Positions 1 through 8,421 of a DNA stretch of 64,000 nt are shown piece by piece; the first letter of the stretch is position 1; each line of letters begins with the position of its first letter. The translations under genes and the position numbers were made by a program. The notes under the pieces are model-generated. The model worked only from the letters and a program-made list of their open reading frames with translations. It had not been told where the DNA came from and made no database searches. The stretch spans positions 60,210 to 124,209 of the forward strand of contig NZ_JAQZAM010000016.1 in NCBI RefSeq assembly GCF_028737215.1, written 5' to 3'. The stretch is from Actinomycetospora chibensis (GTDB taxonomy: Bacteria > Actinomycetota > Actinomycetes > Mycobacteriales > Pseudonocardiaceae).

Positions 1-354
1 GGCCTCGCGGGCCTCCGGGTCCGCGCCGCGGAGGTCGATGCGCTCATCGAGGCCGGCGAACCCGGCGACCTCGCCCAGGCCGAGCGCCGCTTCCACACCG
101 CGCTCAACCGCGCGTCCGGTGCCCGCAAGCTCGCCTGGCTCGTCGGGCGCGCCGCGCACTACCTGCCCCCGCGCTTCTACACCGACCGCCGCGCCTGGCG
201 CACCGCCACCGTGGCGGCCCACCGCACCCTGCTCGACGCGCTCGCCGCGGGCGATCCCGACACCGCCCGCGCGGCGATGGAGGGCCACGTCCTCGACGGC
301 CGCGACCTGCTCGTCGCCCACCTGGAGGCCGTCGGCTTCTGGGACGAGACCTGA
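1..354 (+). CDS. GntR-family regulator, C-terminal FCD domain (5' end outside window)
   Basis: The frame is open from the first base to the TGA at 352-354 and gives 117 residues. The sequence is all-helical with FCD-type spacing: a phe-his in 'AERRFHTALNRASG' near residue 30 and a second histidine block 'AHRTLLDALAAGDPDTA' near residues 73-89, then a final histidine in 'EGHVLDGRDL'. In FCD proteins these residues bind a metal and a small carboxylate ligand. The DNA-binding winged helix lies upstream of the window. The acyl-CoA dehydrogenase starts 28 bases downstream, so the regulator probably controls or is cotranscribed with it. Confidence 0.75.
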   Translation, partial: GLAGLRVRAAEVDALIEAGEPGDLAQAERRFHTALNRASGARKLAWLVGRAAHYLPPRFYTDRRAWRTATVAAHRTLLDALAAGDPDTARAAMEGHVLDGRDLLVAHLEAVGFWDET

Positions 355-382
355 CACCAGAAGAGAACACCGGAGGCCGACG

Positions 383-1519
383 ATGCCCGTCACCCTGACC
401 GAGGAACAGCAGGACTTCGCGAACGCGATCGGCGAGTTCGCCCGCCGCGAGGTGCCCGACAAGGCGCGTCGCGACGAGCTGACCGCCGAGGGTCCGCACT
501 CGATGGAGATCTATCGCAAGATGGCCGACCAGGGCTGGCTCGGCATCGCGCTGCCCGAGGCCTACGGCGGCTCCGGCGGGTCGATGACCGACCTGCTCGT
601 CTTCCTCGAGGAGACCTCGTACCACCAGATTCCCATCGGCGGCTTCGGCACGACGATCATCACCGCGGCGGCCCTGGAGCGCAGCGGCTCCGAGGAGCAG
701 AAGCAGCAGCTGCTCGGCGAGGTGATCAACGGGGAGCTGCTGGCGATCTCGATGTCCGAGCCCGGCGCCGGGTCCGACGTCGGCGGCCTGACCTGCAAGG
801 CCGAGAAGACCGAGAACGGCTGGGTGGTCAACGGCCAGAAGACGTGGTGCTCCAACGCCCACATCTCGAAGCACATCCTGCTGGTGGCGCGCACGTCCAC
901 CGACGGCGGCAAGCACGACGGCCTGACGATGTTCATGGTGCCGACCGACGCCGACGGGCTCGAGATGCACGGCATCGAGACGATGGGCGGCAAGGAGGTC
1001 AACGACCTCTACTTCACCGACTGCCACCTGCCCGCCGACGCCGTCGTCGGCACCGAGGGGCAGGGCTGGCGCCAGCTCATGGCCGGGCTGAACCTCGAGC
1101 GCATGATCCTCGCCGGGCTGATGCTCGGGCTCGCGCGCCGCGCGTTCGACGACACCGTCGCCTACGTCAAGGAGCGCCACCAGTTCGGCCGGCCGGTCGG
1201 CAGCTTCCAGGCCATGCGCCACCGCATCGCCGACAACGCCACCGAGCTCGCGGCCACGAAGCTGCTGGTGCACGACACCGCGCGCACCATCGACGCCAAC
1301 CCGGGCGCGCTGTTCCCGCGCGAGGCGTCGATGGCCAAGCTCAAGGCCACCGAGCTGGCCAAGCACCTCTCGCTCGAGGGCATGCAGATGCTCGGCGGCT
1401 ACGGCTACGCCACCGAGTACGGCATGGAGCGCCTGCTGCGCCAGAGCGTCGTCTCGACCGTGTACGGCGGCACGAGCGAGATCCAGCGCGACATCATCGG
1501 TAAGTCCTACGGACTCTGA
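383..1519 (+). CDS. acyl-CoA dehydrogenase family protein
   Basis: A 378-residue flavoprotein, full length for the family, expected to introduce an alpha-beta double bond into an acyl-CoA in the cytoplasm. The N-terminal helical domain starts 'LTEEQQDFANAIGEFARREV'; the middle beta domain carries 'AISMSEPGAGSDVGGL' and 'WCSNAHIS'; the C-terminal domain has 'ERHQFGRPVGSFQAMRHRIAD' and ends with 'YGGTSEIQRDIIG'. The usual catalytic glutamate of short/medium-chain enzymes (Y-E-G-T) is glycine here at about residue 362, so the base must come from elsewhere, as in isovaleryl/long-chain types. The ATG at 383 follows CGGAGG at 371. Its end overlaps the convergent ligase gene by 13 bases. Confidence 0.9.
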   Translation: MPVTLTEEQQDFANAIGEFARREVPDKARRDELTAEGPHSMEIYRKMADQGWLGIALPEAYGGSGGSMTDLLVFLEETSYHQIPIGGFGTTIITAAALERSGSEEQKQQLLGEVINGELLAISMSEPGAGSDVGGLTCKAEKTENGWVVNGQKTWCSNAHISKHILLVARTSTDGGKHDGLTMFMVPTDADGLEMHGIETMGGKEVNDLYFTDCHLPADAVVGTEGQGWRQLMAGLNLERMILAGLMLGLARRAFDDTVAYVKERHQFGRPVGSFQAMRHRIADNATELAATKLLVHDTARTIDANPGALFPREASMAKLKATELAKHLSLEGMQMLGGYGYATEYGMERLLRQSVVSTVYGGTSEIQRDIIGKSYGL

Positions 1520-3210
1520 GGGGTCTCCGCCAGCTCGCCGCGCAGCGTGTCCTTGAGGACCTTGCCGGTCGCGGTGCGGGGCAACGGGCCCCCACGCCAG
1601 ATCACCGTGCCGGGCACCGCGAACGATGGCAGCGCCCGGCCGAGGGCCTCCTGCAGCGCGCCGGTGTCGGGCGCGCTGCCGGGGGCGGCGACGAGCACGG
1701 CGGCCACGTCCTCGCCGAGACGCGGGTGCGGGATCCCGACGACGGCGGCCTCGAGCACGCCCGGCTGCGCGAGCAGTGCGGCCTCGACCTCGCCGCAGTA
1801 GACGTTCTCCCCGCCGCGGACGATGACGTCCTTCGCGCGGTCCACGACGAACACCCACCCCTCGCGCCGCAGCCCGAGGTCACCGGAGGACAGCCACCCG
1901 TCGCGCAGCACGGCGGCGGTGGCCTCGGCGTCGCGCCAGTAGCCGCGCATGATCTGAGGGCCGCGGAAGCACAGCTCGCCCACGACGCCGTCGGGCACCT
2001 CGGTGCCCGTGGCCGGGTCGACGACCCGTAGCTCCGCCCCGGGGACCGGGCGGCCGACGCTGTCGGGGTGCGCGGCGTAGTCGGCGCCGGTGTTGGCGCA
2101 GATCGCCGACGTGGTCTCCGTGGCGCCGTACCCGTTGGCCGCCGACGCCCGTCCCGCCAGCTTTGTGGCCACCCGCTGCACCAGGGGCGGGGGGATCGGG
2201 GCGCCGCCCATCGCGATGCGGGTGAGCGACGCGGTCTCGCGCGGGTGGTCGACGGCCAGCTCGACGACGTCGCGCAGCACCGCGGGCACGCCGGACGCGG
2301 TGGTCAGCGCCTCGGAGGCGATGAGGCGCAGCGCCTCGTCGGGGTCCCAGTGGTGCAGCAGCGCGAGCGTCGCGCCGGACAGCACGGCGCCGTAGAGGCC
2401 GTTGAGCCCGGCGATGTGGAACATCGGGTAGGCCAGCAGCGTGCCGGGGCGCGTGGGGGCGGCCGCGGCATCGCCCCGCCGCGCGGCGGCCAGCGCGACG
2501 GCGCGGCCGAGGCACGCGACGTTCAGCGCGTTCGTCATGTGGTTGCGGTGGCTGCTGACGACGCCCTTCGGCCGGCCCGTGGTGCCGGAGGTGTAGATGA
2601 GCGTCGCGGTGTCGTCCGGCGCGACGTCCACCGCGGGCGGCGCCTGGTCCGAGCGACGCACGACGTCCTCCCAGGCCACCACGCCGGCCGGGGTCGGGTC
2701 CTCGCCCCGCACCCGCACGATCGTCGGGAGGTCCGGGTGGCCCGCGAGCGCGGTGACCCGCTCCGGATCGGCGACCAGCACCCGCGCTCCGGCGTGCCCG
2801 AGCGCGCCGGCGAGCTGGTCACCGGTCCACCACGCGTTGAGCGGCACGGCGACGAGGCCGGCGACCATCGCCGCCCAGAACGCCACCGTCCACTCGGGCA
2901 CGTTGCGCATCCCGATCGCCACCCGGTCGCCCGGGCGCAGCCCCTGTTCGTCGACCAGCCACGCGGCGAGCCCTGCCACCGAGCGCCGGTGCTCGCCGTA
3001 GGTGCGGCGCTCGTCGCCGTAGACGGTGAACACGCGGTCGTCCGGTGCGGGCGTCGTCAGGTAGAGCTCCCGCAGCGTGTGCGGGCCGCGCTGGTGGACG
3101 CGCATCGGGACGCCGTCGACGGTCGTGGGGACCATCGCGAACTCGCCGCCCGGCGCGGTCAGCTCCGCGAGCACCGGGCCCAGGCCGACGCGCTCGGCGT
3201 GGTCGGTCAT
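1507..3210 (-). CDS. AMP-dependent acyl-CoA synthetase (class I adenylate-forming)
   Basis: A 567-residue ligase that would activate a carboxylic acid to its CoA thioester through an acyl-adenylate. The P-loop-like motif 'LIYTSGTTGRPKGVVSSHRN' is near residue 210, the 'YGATETT' motif near 360, and the 'GWLSSGDLGLRREGWVFVVDRAKDVIVRGGENVY' hinge region near 440-475, with the catalytic lysine in 'PRTATGKVLK' near the C terminus. The ATG abuts the TAG of the LLM gene upstream with no gap, so the two genes form an operon. The substrate cannot be read from the sequence; a middle-size or fatty acid is typical for this branch. Confidence 0.92.
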   Translation of the reverse strand: MTDHAERVGLGPVLAELTAPGGEFAMVPTTVDGVPMRVHQRGPHTLRELYLTTPAPDDRVFTVYGDERRTYGEHRRSVAGLAAWLVDEQGLRPGDRVAIGMRNVPEWTVAFWAAMVAGLVAVPLNAWWTGDQLAGALGHAGARVLVADPERVTALAGHPDLPTIVRVRGEDPTPAGVVAWEDVVRRSDQAPPAVDVAPDDTATLIYTSGTTGRPKGVVSSHRNHMTNALNVACLGRAVALAAARRGDAAAAPTRPGTLLAYPMFHIAGLNGLYGAVLSGATLALLHHWDPDEALRLIASEALTTASGVPAVLRDVVELAVDHPRETASLTRIAMGGAPIPPPLVQRVATKLAGRASAANGYGATETTSAICANTGADYAAHPDSVGRPVPGAELRVVDPATGTEVPDGVVGELCFRGPQIMRGYWRDAEATAAVLRDGWLSSGDLGLRREGWVFVVDRAKDVIVRGGENVYCGEVEAALLAQPGVLEAAVVGIPHPRLGEDVAAVLVAAPGSAPDTGALQEALGRALPSFAVPGTVIWRGGPLPRTATGKVLKDTLRGELAETPQSP

Positions 3211-4257
3211 CTACGCGGCGGCCTTCCACCCCAGCGCCGGCCCGAGCTTGGTGGCCATGTCGGTGAGGATCTGCACGTAGTCGGCGTGCTCGAAGGTGAA
3301 CGGCAGCGCGAAGACGACCTCGCGCACCTCGCGGAACGCCGGGTCGGCGTACAGCTTCTCGGCGACCTCCTCGGACGTGCCGAGCACGTCGGGTGCGGCG
3401 AGCAGCCCCGGCCCGGGCGGGCCCATCGGCGCCGCGGTGCGCGGGGTGCGCTTCTCGACGTAGGCCTCGTACTTCGCCCGCTGCTCCGCGGTGGCCGAGT
3501 CCGTGGGGATCACGACCAGGCCCTGCGACACCCGCGCGGAGTCGCCGGCGGGGTGGTGTGCCTTGAACAGCGCGATCTGGCGCTGCTGGATCGCCGCGAA
3601 GTCCCACTTCCCGTCGGCCTCGAGGTCGCTGTCCTCGGGCTTGATGATGTTGCTCGTGAGCAGGTTCAGGCCCTGCTCGGCGGCCCACTGCGTGGAGCGC
3701 TTGCTCCCCGCGCCGTACCAGATGCGCTCGCCGAGCCCGGGGGAGTGCGGCTCGACGCGCGCCGAGAACTCCTCGAAGCCCTGCGTGCCCGAGAACGTGC
3801 TCACCGGCTCGCCGCGCACCATTCGCAGCAGCCGCGCGACGCGCTCGTAGGAGAGGTCCTCGACGTCAGCGGTGTCGGGGTAGAGCGCGCCCTTGACGTC
3901 GTCCCAGTGGATCGGCGGCCCGACGCTGAAGCCGGGCTCCAGACGCCCGCCGGACAGGATGTCGACGGTCGCGAGGTCCTCGGCCATCCGCAGCGGGTTC
4001 TCCCAGCCCAGCGGCGTGACAGCGGTGCCCATCGCGATCCGTGACGTGCGCTGCGACGCGGCGGCCATGATCGCGATCGGCGAGGAGATGCCGGTCTGGA
4101 AGTGGCGGTGGCGCAGGTAGGCGCTGTCGAACCCGAGCTGGTCGCCGAGCTCGATGACCTCGAGCGTGCTCTCCATGCCGGGGCCGGGGTCGTCCCCGTC
4201 GAACAGGCCGAGGGTGAGGAAGCCCAGCTTCTCGAGCGGGACGTCGGGTGTCGGCAT
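3211..4257 (-). CDS. LLM class flavin/F420-dependent oxidoreductase
   Basis: A 348-residue luciferase-like TIM barrel. Family features include 'DQLGFDSAYLRHRHFQ', 'SPIAIMAAASQRTSRIAMGTAVTPLGWENPLRMAEDLATVDILSGGR' (split across the barrel) and a C-terminal alpha/beta tail. Members use FMNH2 with oxygen or F420; the sequence alone does not decide which. The ATG follows a GGGAGGAAT ribosome site, and the stop touches the start of the acyl-CoA ligase downstream. Joint transcription with a ligase and a convergent acyl-CoA dehydrogenase suggests a role in oxidising or monooxygenating a carboxylic-acid substrate (inference). Confidence 0.88.
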   Translation of the reverse strand: MPTPDVPLEKLGFLTLGLFDGDDPGPGMESTLEVIELGDQLGFDSAYLRHRHFQTGISSPIAIMAAASQRTSRIAMGTAVTPLGWENPLRMAEDLATVDILSGGRLEPGFSVGPPIHWDDVKGALYPDTADVEDLSYERVARLLRMVRGEPVSTFSGTQGFEEFSARVEPHSPGLGERIWYGAGSKRSTQWAAEQGLNLLTSNIIKPEDSDLEADGKWDFAAIQQRQIALFKAHHPAGDSARVSQGLVVIPTDSATAEQRAKYEAYVEKRTPRTAAPMGPPGPGLLAAPDVLGTSEEVAEKLYADPAFREVREVVFALPFTFEHADYVQILTDMATKLGPALGWKAAA

Positions 4258-4316
4258 GGCGATTCCTCCCGGGACGCGGCACCCGGATCAACGCCCCGGG
4301 GCCCGGGATGTTCCCC

Positions 4317-4727
4317 CTACAGCGCCGCGGCCGCCGCGGTGGCCACGGCCTGGTCCTGCTCGCCGGTGCCGCCGCTGACGCCCACGGCGCCGACGACCGA
4401 GTCGCCCGACATGAGCGGGACGCCGCCCGCGAAGATCATGATGCGGCCGTGGTTGGAGTCCTGGATGCCGTAGAACTGGCCGCCGGGCTGGGCGTTCTCA
4501 CCGAGGCCCCCGGTCGACACGTCGAACGCCCGGGCGCTGAACGCCTTGTTGATCGCGACGTCGACGCTGCCGATCCAGGCCTGGTCCTGCCGGATGTGGG
4601 CCACGAGGACGCCGCCCACGTCGACCACCGCGATGTTCACCGGCTGGCCCTGCCGTGCCGCCTCCTCCTCGCCGGCCGCGATCACGCGGCGGGCGTCGTC
4701 CAGGGTCACGGTCTCGATCGAGCGCAT
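4317..4727 (-). CDS. GlcG/HbpS-family heme-binding-like protein
   Basis: A 136-residue protein matching the GlcG/HbpS fold: 'LDDARRVIAAGEEEAARQG' at the N terminus, 'NIAVVDVGGVLVAHIRQDQAWIGSV' near residue 30, 'INKAFSARAF' and the glycine-rich 'GGVPLM..DSVVGAVGVSGGTGEQDQAVA' at the C terminus. In Streptomyces HbpS binds heme extracellularly, but this protein has no signal peptide, so a cytoplasmic GlcG-like role is more likely. The ATG has a GGGAGG site 8 bases upstream. It lies 59 bases before the LLM gene on the same strand and may head that operon. Confidence 0.85.
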   Translation of the reverse strand: MRSIETVTLDDARRVIAAGEEEAARQGQPVNIAVVDVGGVLVAHIRQDQAWIGSVDVAINKAFSARAFDVSTGGLGENAQPGGQFYGIQDSNHGRIMIFAGGVPLMSGDSVVGAVGVSGGTGEQDQAVATAAAAAL

Positions 4728-4958
4728 GGCGGGTCCTCCCGGCGGTCCCCGGACGGGCACGTCGATCGGTCGACGCCGCCTCGCCTCCGGGCCGGAACTC
4801 ATCGTGGTCCCTGCCGGAGGGACGCGTCCAGTACGGCGCGTCGCCGGGGTCGCCCCCGCGCTGCGCCGTTCGCGGGCACCTCCGAGGGGGCCGGACTGGC
4901 TAGTGTCGACGCCGGGCGACGCGGCCCGTCCTGGCCGGAACGCACGTGAGACGGAGTG

Positions 4959-5570
4959 ATGAGCGTGGCGACGACCCGCGGTTTCCTGGGGCGGCGGAAG
5001 GAGCGCGACCCGCGCCTGCCGCCCGGGCAGTACGACGTCGGGGCCGGGTGGCCGGTGCTCACCGCCGAGGCCACGCCGCGAGTGGACGCCGAGAAGTGGA
5101 GCGTCACCGTCGACGGCCTGGTCGACACCCCGACGACCTGGACGCTCAGGGAGCTGCGGCTGTTGCCGCCGTCGGTGTACGCCGGCGACATCCACTGTGT
5201 GACGACGTGGTCGAAGCTCGACACCAACTTCACCGGGATCTCGGTGGACACCCTGTTCGACGCGGTGGGGGTGCGGCCCGAGGCGAGGTACATCGTCGAG
5301 ACCTCGACGACCGGCTACACCACCAACCTCCCGATCGAGGACGTCACCGGCGGCAAGGCGTGGCTGGTGTGGGAGCACGAGGGCAAGCCGTTGACGCGCG
5401 AGCACGGGGGGCCGGTGCGGATGCTGGTGCCGCACCTGTACTTCTGGAAGTCCGCGAAGTGGATCTCGAAGATCACGTTGCTGGACCACGACGAGCCCGG
5501 TTTCTGGGAGGTGAACGGCTATCACGAGCGAGGCGATCCCTGGCGTGAGCAGCGCTTCGACGGGGACTGA
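4959..5570 (+). CDS. sulfite oxidase-like molybdopterin oxidoreductase
   Basis: About 203 residues carrying a single oxidoreductase molybdopterin-binding domain: 'WSVTVDGLVDTPTTWTLREL' then 'DIHCVTTWSKLDTNFTGI', whose cysteine (near residue 86) is the expected molybdenum ligand, then 'HGGPVRMLVPHLYFWKSAKWI'. No Tat signal is seen, so it is probably cytoplasmic. The best-spaced start is the GTG at 4965 (8 bases after GGAG at 4953); ATG 4959 and GTG 4956 are in frame. Its 3' end overlaps the flavin reductase gene by 26 bases, which strongly suggests the two proteins act together, the reductase as electron partner. Confidence 0.88.
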   Translation: MSVATTRGFLGRRKERDPRLPPGQYDVGAGWPVLTAEATPRVDAEKWSVTVDGLVDTPTTWTLRELRLLPPSVYAGDIHCVTTWSKLDTNFTGISVDTLFDAVGVRPEARYIVETSTTGYTTNLPIEDVTGGKAWLVWEHEGKPLTREHGGPVRMLVPHLYFWKSAKWISKITLLDHDEPGFWEVNGYHERGDPWREQRFDGD

Positions 5571-6303
5571 GGACCAGTTCGGCGCGCCCGAGGACCACGT
5601 GGGCGGCCCGAACGACCGGCGCGCGGCCGCCAAGTGGCGCGACGCACGTGTCGTCGAGGTCGCGCACCCGGCCGTCGACGCGGTGGTGCTGCGCCTGGCC
5701 GTGCCCGAGCGGGTGCAGCACCACCCCGGCCAGCACTACGTGGTGCGCCTGCGCGCGCCCGACGGCTACACCGCGCAGCGCTCGTACTCGGTGGCCTCAC
5801 CACCGGCCGACGACCTCGTCGAGCTCTTCGTCGAGCGCATCGAGGACGGCGAGGTGTCGGGCTACCTCGCCGACGTCGTCGAACCCGGCGACGAGCTCGA
5901 GGTGCGCGGACCCATCGGGCGCTGGTTCGTCTGGAACGGGCGTACCCCGGCCGCCGCGATCGGCGGGGGCAGCGGCGTCGCCCCGCTGGTCGGAATGCTG
6001 CGGCACGCCACCGGTCTCGGGCACCCGGAGCGGCTGCGGCTCGCGGTCAGCGCCACCACCCGCGCGCGTCTGCCCTACGCCGACGAGCTCGAGGCCGCCG
6101 GTGCCCGGATCGCGCTCACCCGCGAACCGGGCGAGCACGCCGGGCGCCTGGACGCGGCGGCGATCGCCGAGCTCGTCGACCCGGCCGAGACGGTCTACCT
6201 CTGCGGCTCCGCGCGCTTCACCGGCGCCATGGAGACCCTGCTCGTCGATGCCGGCCAGCCCGAGGGCAGCATCCGCGTGGAGCGCTTCGGCCCCACCGGG
6301 TAG
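5545..6303 (+). CDS. FAD/NAD(P)-binding ferredoxin reductase-type oxidoreductase
   Basis: A 252-residue two-domain reductase. The FAD domain has 'RSYSVASPP' (R-x-Y-S, residues about 75-83), the pyridine-nucleotide domain has 'GGGSGVAPLVGMLRHA' near residues 138-153 and ends with 'VYLCGSARFTGAMETLL' and 'VERFGPTG'. There is no 2Fe-2S ferredoxin domain. It starts with GTG inside the end of the molybdopterin protein gene, so translation is coupled; the pair resembles YedY/flavin-reductase gene pairs of actinobacteria in which the flavoprotein passes electrons to the molybdenum subunit (inference from arrangement). Confidence 0.87.
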   Translation: MSSASTGTEDQFGAPEDHVGGPNDRRAAAKWRDARVVEVAHPAVDAVVLRLAVPERVQHHPGQHYVVRLRAPDGYTAQRSYSVASPPADDLVELFVERIEDGEVSGYLADVVEPGDELEVRGPIGRWFVWNGRTPAAAIGGGSGVAPLVGMLRHATGLGHPERLRLAVSATTRARLPYADELEAAGARIALTREPGEHAGRLDAAAIAELVDPAETVYLCGSARFTGAMETLLVDAGQPEGSIRVERFGPTG

Positions 6304-6312
6304 TGACCCGGG

Positions 6313-6669
6313 TCAGTGGAGCCGGCGCTGCCAGTCCTGCGGCACCCGGTCGGTCGGGCCCGGGGTGCCCTGGTCGGCGGGGTGGTGCCGCGGGCCGGCG
6401 AGCACCGGGCCGTGGGACACCGTCCCGTCGCGGTCGTCGAAGAACCAGTCCTCGCCGGGCTCGAAGCTCGTCAGGATCGGGTGTCCGGCGTCGCGGGCGT
6501 GGTGGGTGGCGTGCTGCCCGGGCGAGGAGTCGCAGCAGCCGATGTGCCCGCAGGCGGCGCAGCGGCGCAGGTGGAACCACCACCCGCCCGTCGCGTCGCA
6601 CTCCACGCAGCCCGTGCCGGAGGGCTGGGCGTGCGGGTCGATCTCGGGGCCGTTCTCGCCGTCGCTCAC
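6313..6669 (-). CDS. UBP-type zinc finger protein
   Basis: A 118-residue protein built around one ZnF-UBP domain: 'GCVECDATGGWWFHLRRCAACGHIGCCDSS' with its cysteine pairs at about residues 20-46, then 'QHATHHARDAGHPI' histidines and the aromatic 'EDWFFDDRDG' stretch. In eukaryotes this fold binds ubiquitin C-terminal tails; free-standing bacterial copies have no settled role. It starts with GTG at 6669, sharing GTGA with the stop of the acetyltransferase gene, so the two are translated together. Confidence 0.88.
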   Translation of the reverse strand: MSDGENGPEIDPHAQPSGTGCVECDATGGWWFHLRRCAACGHIGCCDSSPGQHATHHARDAGHPILTSFEPGEDWFFDDRDGTVSHGPVLAGPRHHPADQGTPGPTDRVPQDWQRRLH

Positions 6670-7022
6670 GACGCCTCCTCGGTCGGTGCGTCCAGGCCGA
6701 GCGAGCGCCGGTCGTCCGGCGGCACGTCGGCGAGGTACTCGCGGTGGGTGCGCAGCCAGCGCCGCGCGTAAGGACAGCGGGGGACGACGGCGACCCCCTC
6801 GGCGCGGGCGGCGTCGAACACCGCCTGCACGAGCCGACCCGCCAGGCCACGCCCGCCGTAGGCCTCGTCCACCTCGGTGTGGATCAGCACGATCGCTCCC
6901 GGCGTCTCGTGCCCCCGACGGCGGCGCACGGAGACGTGGCCCGCCTCGACGCCGTCGACACGCAGCACGAACGCCCCGCGGTCGGGGTCCTCGTCCACCC
7001 GGACGTCGCTCTCGTCGTCCAT
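6666..7022 (-). CDS. GNAT-family N-acetyltransferase (short YjdJ-like)
   Basis: A 118-residue protein with the short GCN5-type fold: 'GAFVLRVDGVEAGHVSVRRR', 'IVLIHTEVDEAYGGRGLAGRLVQAVFDAAR' with the R-G-x-G-L-A acetyl-CoA pyrophosphate loop, and 'VAVVPRCPYARRWLRTHREY' near residue 85. The last motif (CPYARRW) is typical of the YjdJ/ATR-like GNAT group. The ATG at 7022 follows GGGAGGAGACC. It overlaps the zinc-finger gene by four bases. The acceptor is unknown. Confidence 0.85.
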   Translation of the reverse strand: MDDESDVRVDEDPDRGAFVLRVDGVEAGHVSVRRRRGHETPGAIVLIHTEVDEAYGGRGLAGRLVQAVFDAARAEGVAVVPRCPYARRWLRTHREYLADVPPDDRRSLGLDAPTEEAS

Positions 7023-7141
7023 CGGTCTCCTCCCGTGCGGTCCGGCCCCCGACCCGCCTCCATCCTGCTCCTGCGGACGGCGGGACGCCCGTGACCCGCG
7101 GCACCCGGCGTTGACGGCGGCCACACCCGGGCGCAGGATCG

Positions 7142-7170
7142 GGACCGATCGGTCCGGGACCACTTGGTCC
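7142..7170. promoter_or_regulatory. two tandem palindromes upstream of the thiolase operon
   Basis: GGACCGATCGGTCC (7142-7155) is a perfect 14-bp palindrome; GGACCACTTGGTCC (7157-7170) repeats it with six-base arms GGACCA/TGGTCC. Their centres are 15 bp apart and a further GGTCC pair follows at 7178-7191. They lie 40-68 bases before the thiolase start. The form suggests a TetR-type operator bound by two dimers, but no matching regulator gene is adjacent. Confidence 0.5.
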
Positions 7171-7209
7171 GCTTCCGGTCCGGCGCCGGTCCGACACCGA
7201 GGAGGAACC

Positions 7210-8421
7210 ATGAGGGACGCGGTCATCGTCGACGCCGTGCGCACCCCGCTGGGCCGGGGGAAGCCCGACGGCGCCTACGCCGGGGTGCACCCGGTGGACC
7301 TGCACGCGCACGTGCTGCGGTCGCTCGTCGAGCGGACGGGGCTGGACCCCGCCGAGGTGGACGACGTCGTGGGCGGCGCGGTCGGGCAGGTCGGCGAGCA
7401 GAGCGGCAACACGACGCGGTTCGCGGCGCTCGCCGCGGGCTTCCCGGAGTCGGTGCCGGGGGTGACGGTCGACCGCCAGTGCGGGTCAAGCCAGCAGGCG
7501 CTGTCGTTCGCGGCGCAGGGCGTCGTCGCGGGCGGCTACGACATCGCCATCGCCTCGGGCGTGGAGTCGATGTCGCGCATCCCGATCGGCAGCCAGACGC
7601 GGGTGGACGGGGTCGGCCAGGACGTCGCCGGGCCGTCGGTCGGTGCGCGCTACGCGCCGGGCCTGATCCCGCAGGGCGTGAGCGCCGAGCTCATCGCGCG
7701 TCGGTGGGGCCTGTCGCGCCAGCAGCTCGACGAGTTCGCGCTCACGAGCCACCAGCGCGCCGCGAGCGCCTGGTCCGACGGGCGCTTCGGCGGCGAGGTC
7801 GCGCCGCTGAAGACGACGCGCGCCGACGGGTCGGTCGGCCAGCTCGAGATCGACGAGACGATCCGCCCGGGCACGACGGCCGAGGCGTTGGCGACGCTCC
7901 GCACCCCGTTCGCCGACCCGCGGTGGACCGAGCGGTTCGGGGACATCGACTGGACGGTCACCGCCGGCAACGCGAGCCCGTACAGCGACGGCGCCGCGGC
8001 CCTGCTCGTCACGACCTCCGAGATCGCCGCCGCGCACGGCTGGACGCCGCGCGCCCGGGTGCACACCGCCACGGTCACCGGCGACGACCCGATCCTCATG
8101 CTCACCGGCATCATCCCGGCGACGGCCAAGGTGCTCGCCCGCGCCGGCCTCGCGATCGGCGACATCGACGCCTTCGAGGTCAACGAGGCGTTCGCGTCGG
8201 TCGTCCTCGCCTGGCTCGCCGAGACCGGCGCCGACCCGCGGAGGGTCAACGTCCACGGCGGCGCGATCAGCATCGGCCACCCGCTGGGCGCGAGCGGTGC
8301 ACGGCTCGCGACCACCCTGCTCGGGGTGCTCGAGCAGACCGGCGGGCGCTACGGCCTGCAGACCATGTGCGAGGCGGGCGGCACCGCGAACGCCACCATC
8401 GTGGAGAGGATCGACCGGTGA
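7210..8421 (+). CDS. acetyl-CoA C-acyltransferase (thiolase)
   Basis: A 403-residue thiolase, normal length, which would cleave a 3-ketoacyl-CoA with CoA or condense acetyl-CoA units. The nucleophilic cysteine is in 'VDRQCGSSQQAL' near residue 92; the catalytic histidine is in 'GGAISIGHPLGASGAR' near residue 360 and the second cysteine in 'TMCEAGGTANA' near residue 390. 'VNEAFASVVLAW' matches the N-E-A-F signature. The ATG follows GGAGGAACC directly. It shares GTGA with the SDR gene downstream. The tandem palindromes upstream suggest it is repressed when its substrate is absent. Confidence 0.93.
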   Translation: MRDAVIVDAVRTPLGRGKPDGAYAGVHPVDLHAHVLRSLVERTGLDPAEVDDVVGGAVGQVGEQSGNTTRFAALAAGFPESVPGVTVDRQCGSSQQALSFAAQGVVAGGYDIAIASGVESMSRIPIGSQTRVDGVGQDVAGPSVGARYAPGLIPQGVSAELIARRWGLSRQQLDEFALTSHQRAASAWSDGRFGGEVAPLKTTRADGSVGQLEIDETIRPGTTAEALATLRTPFADPRWTERFGDIDWTVTAGNASPYSDGAAALLVTTSEIAAAHGWTPRARVHTATVTGDDPILMLTGIIPATAKVLARAGLAIGDIDAFEVNEAFASVVLAWLAETGADPRRVNVHGGAISIGHPLGASGARLATTLLGVLEQTGGRYGLQTMCEAGGTANATIVERIDR

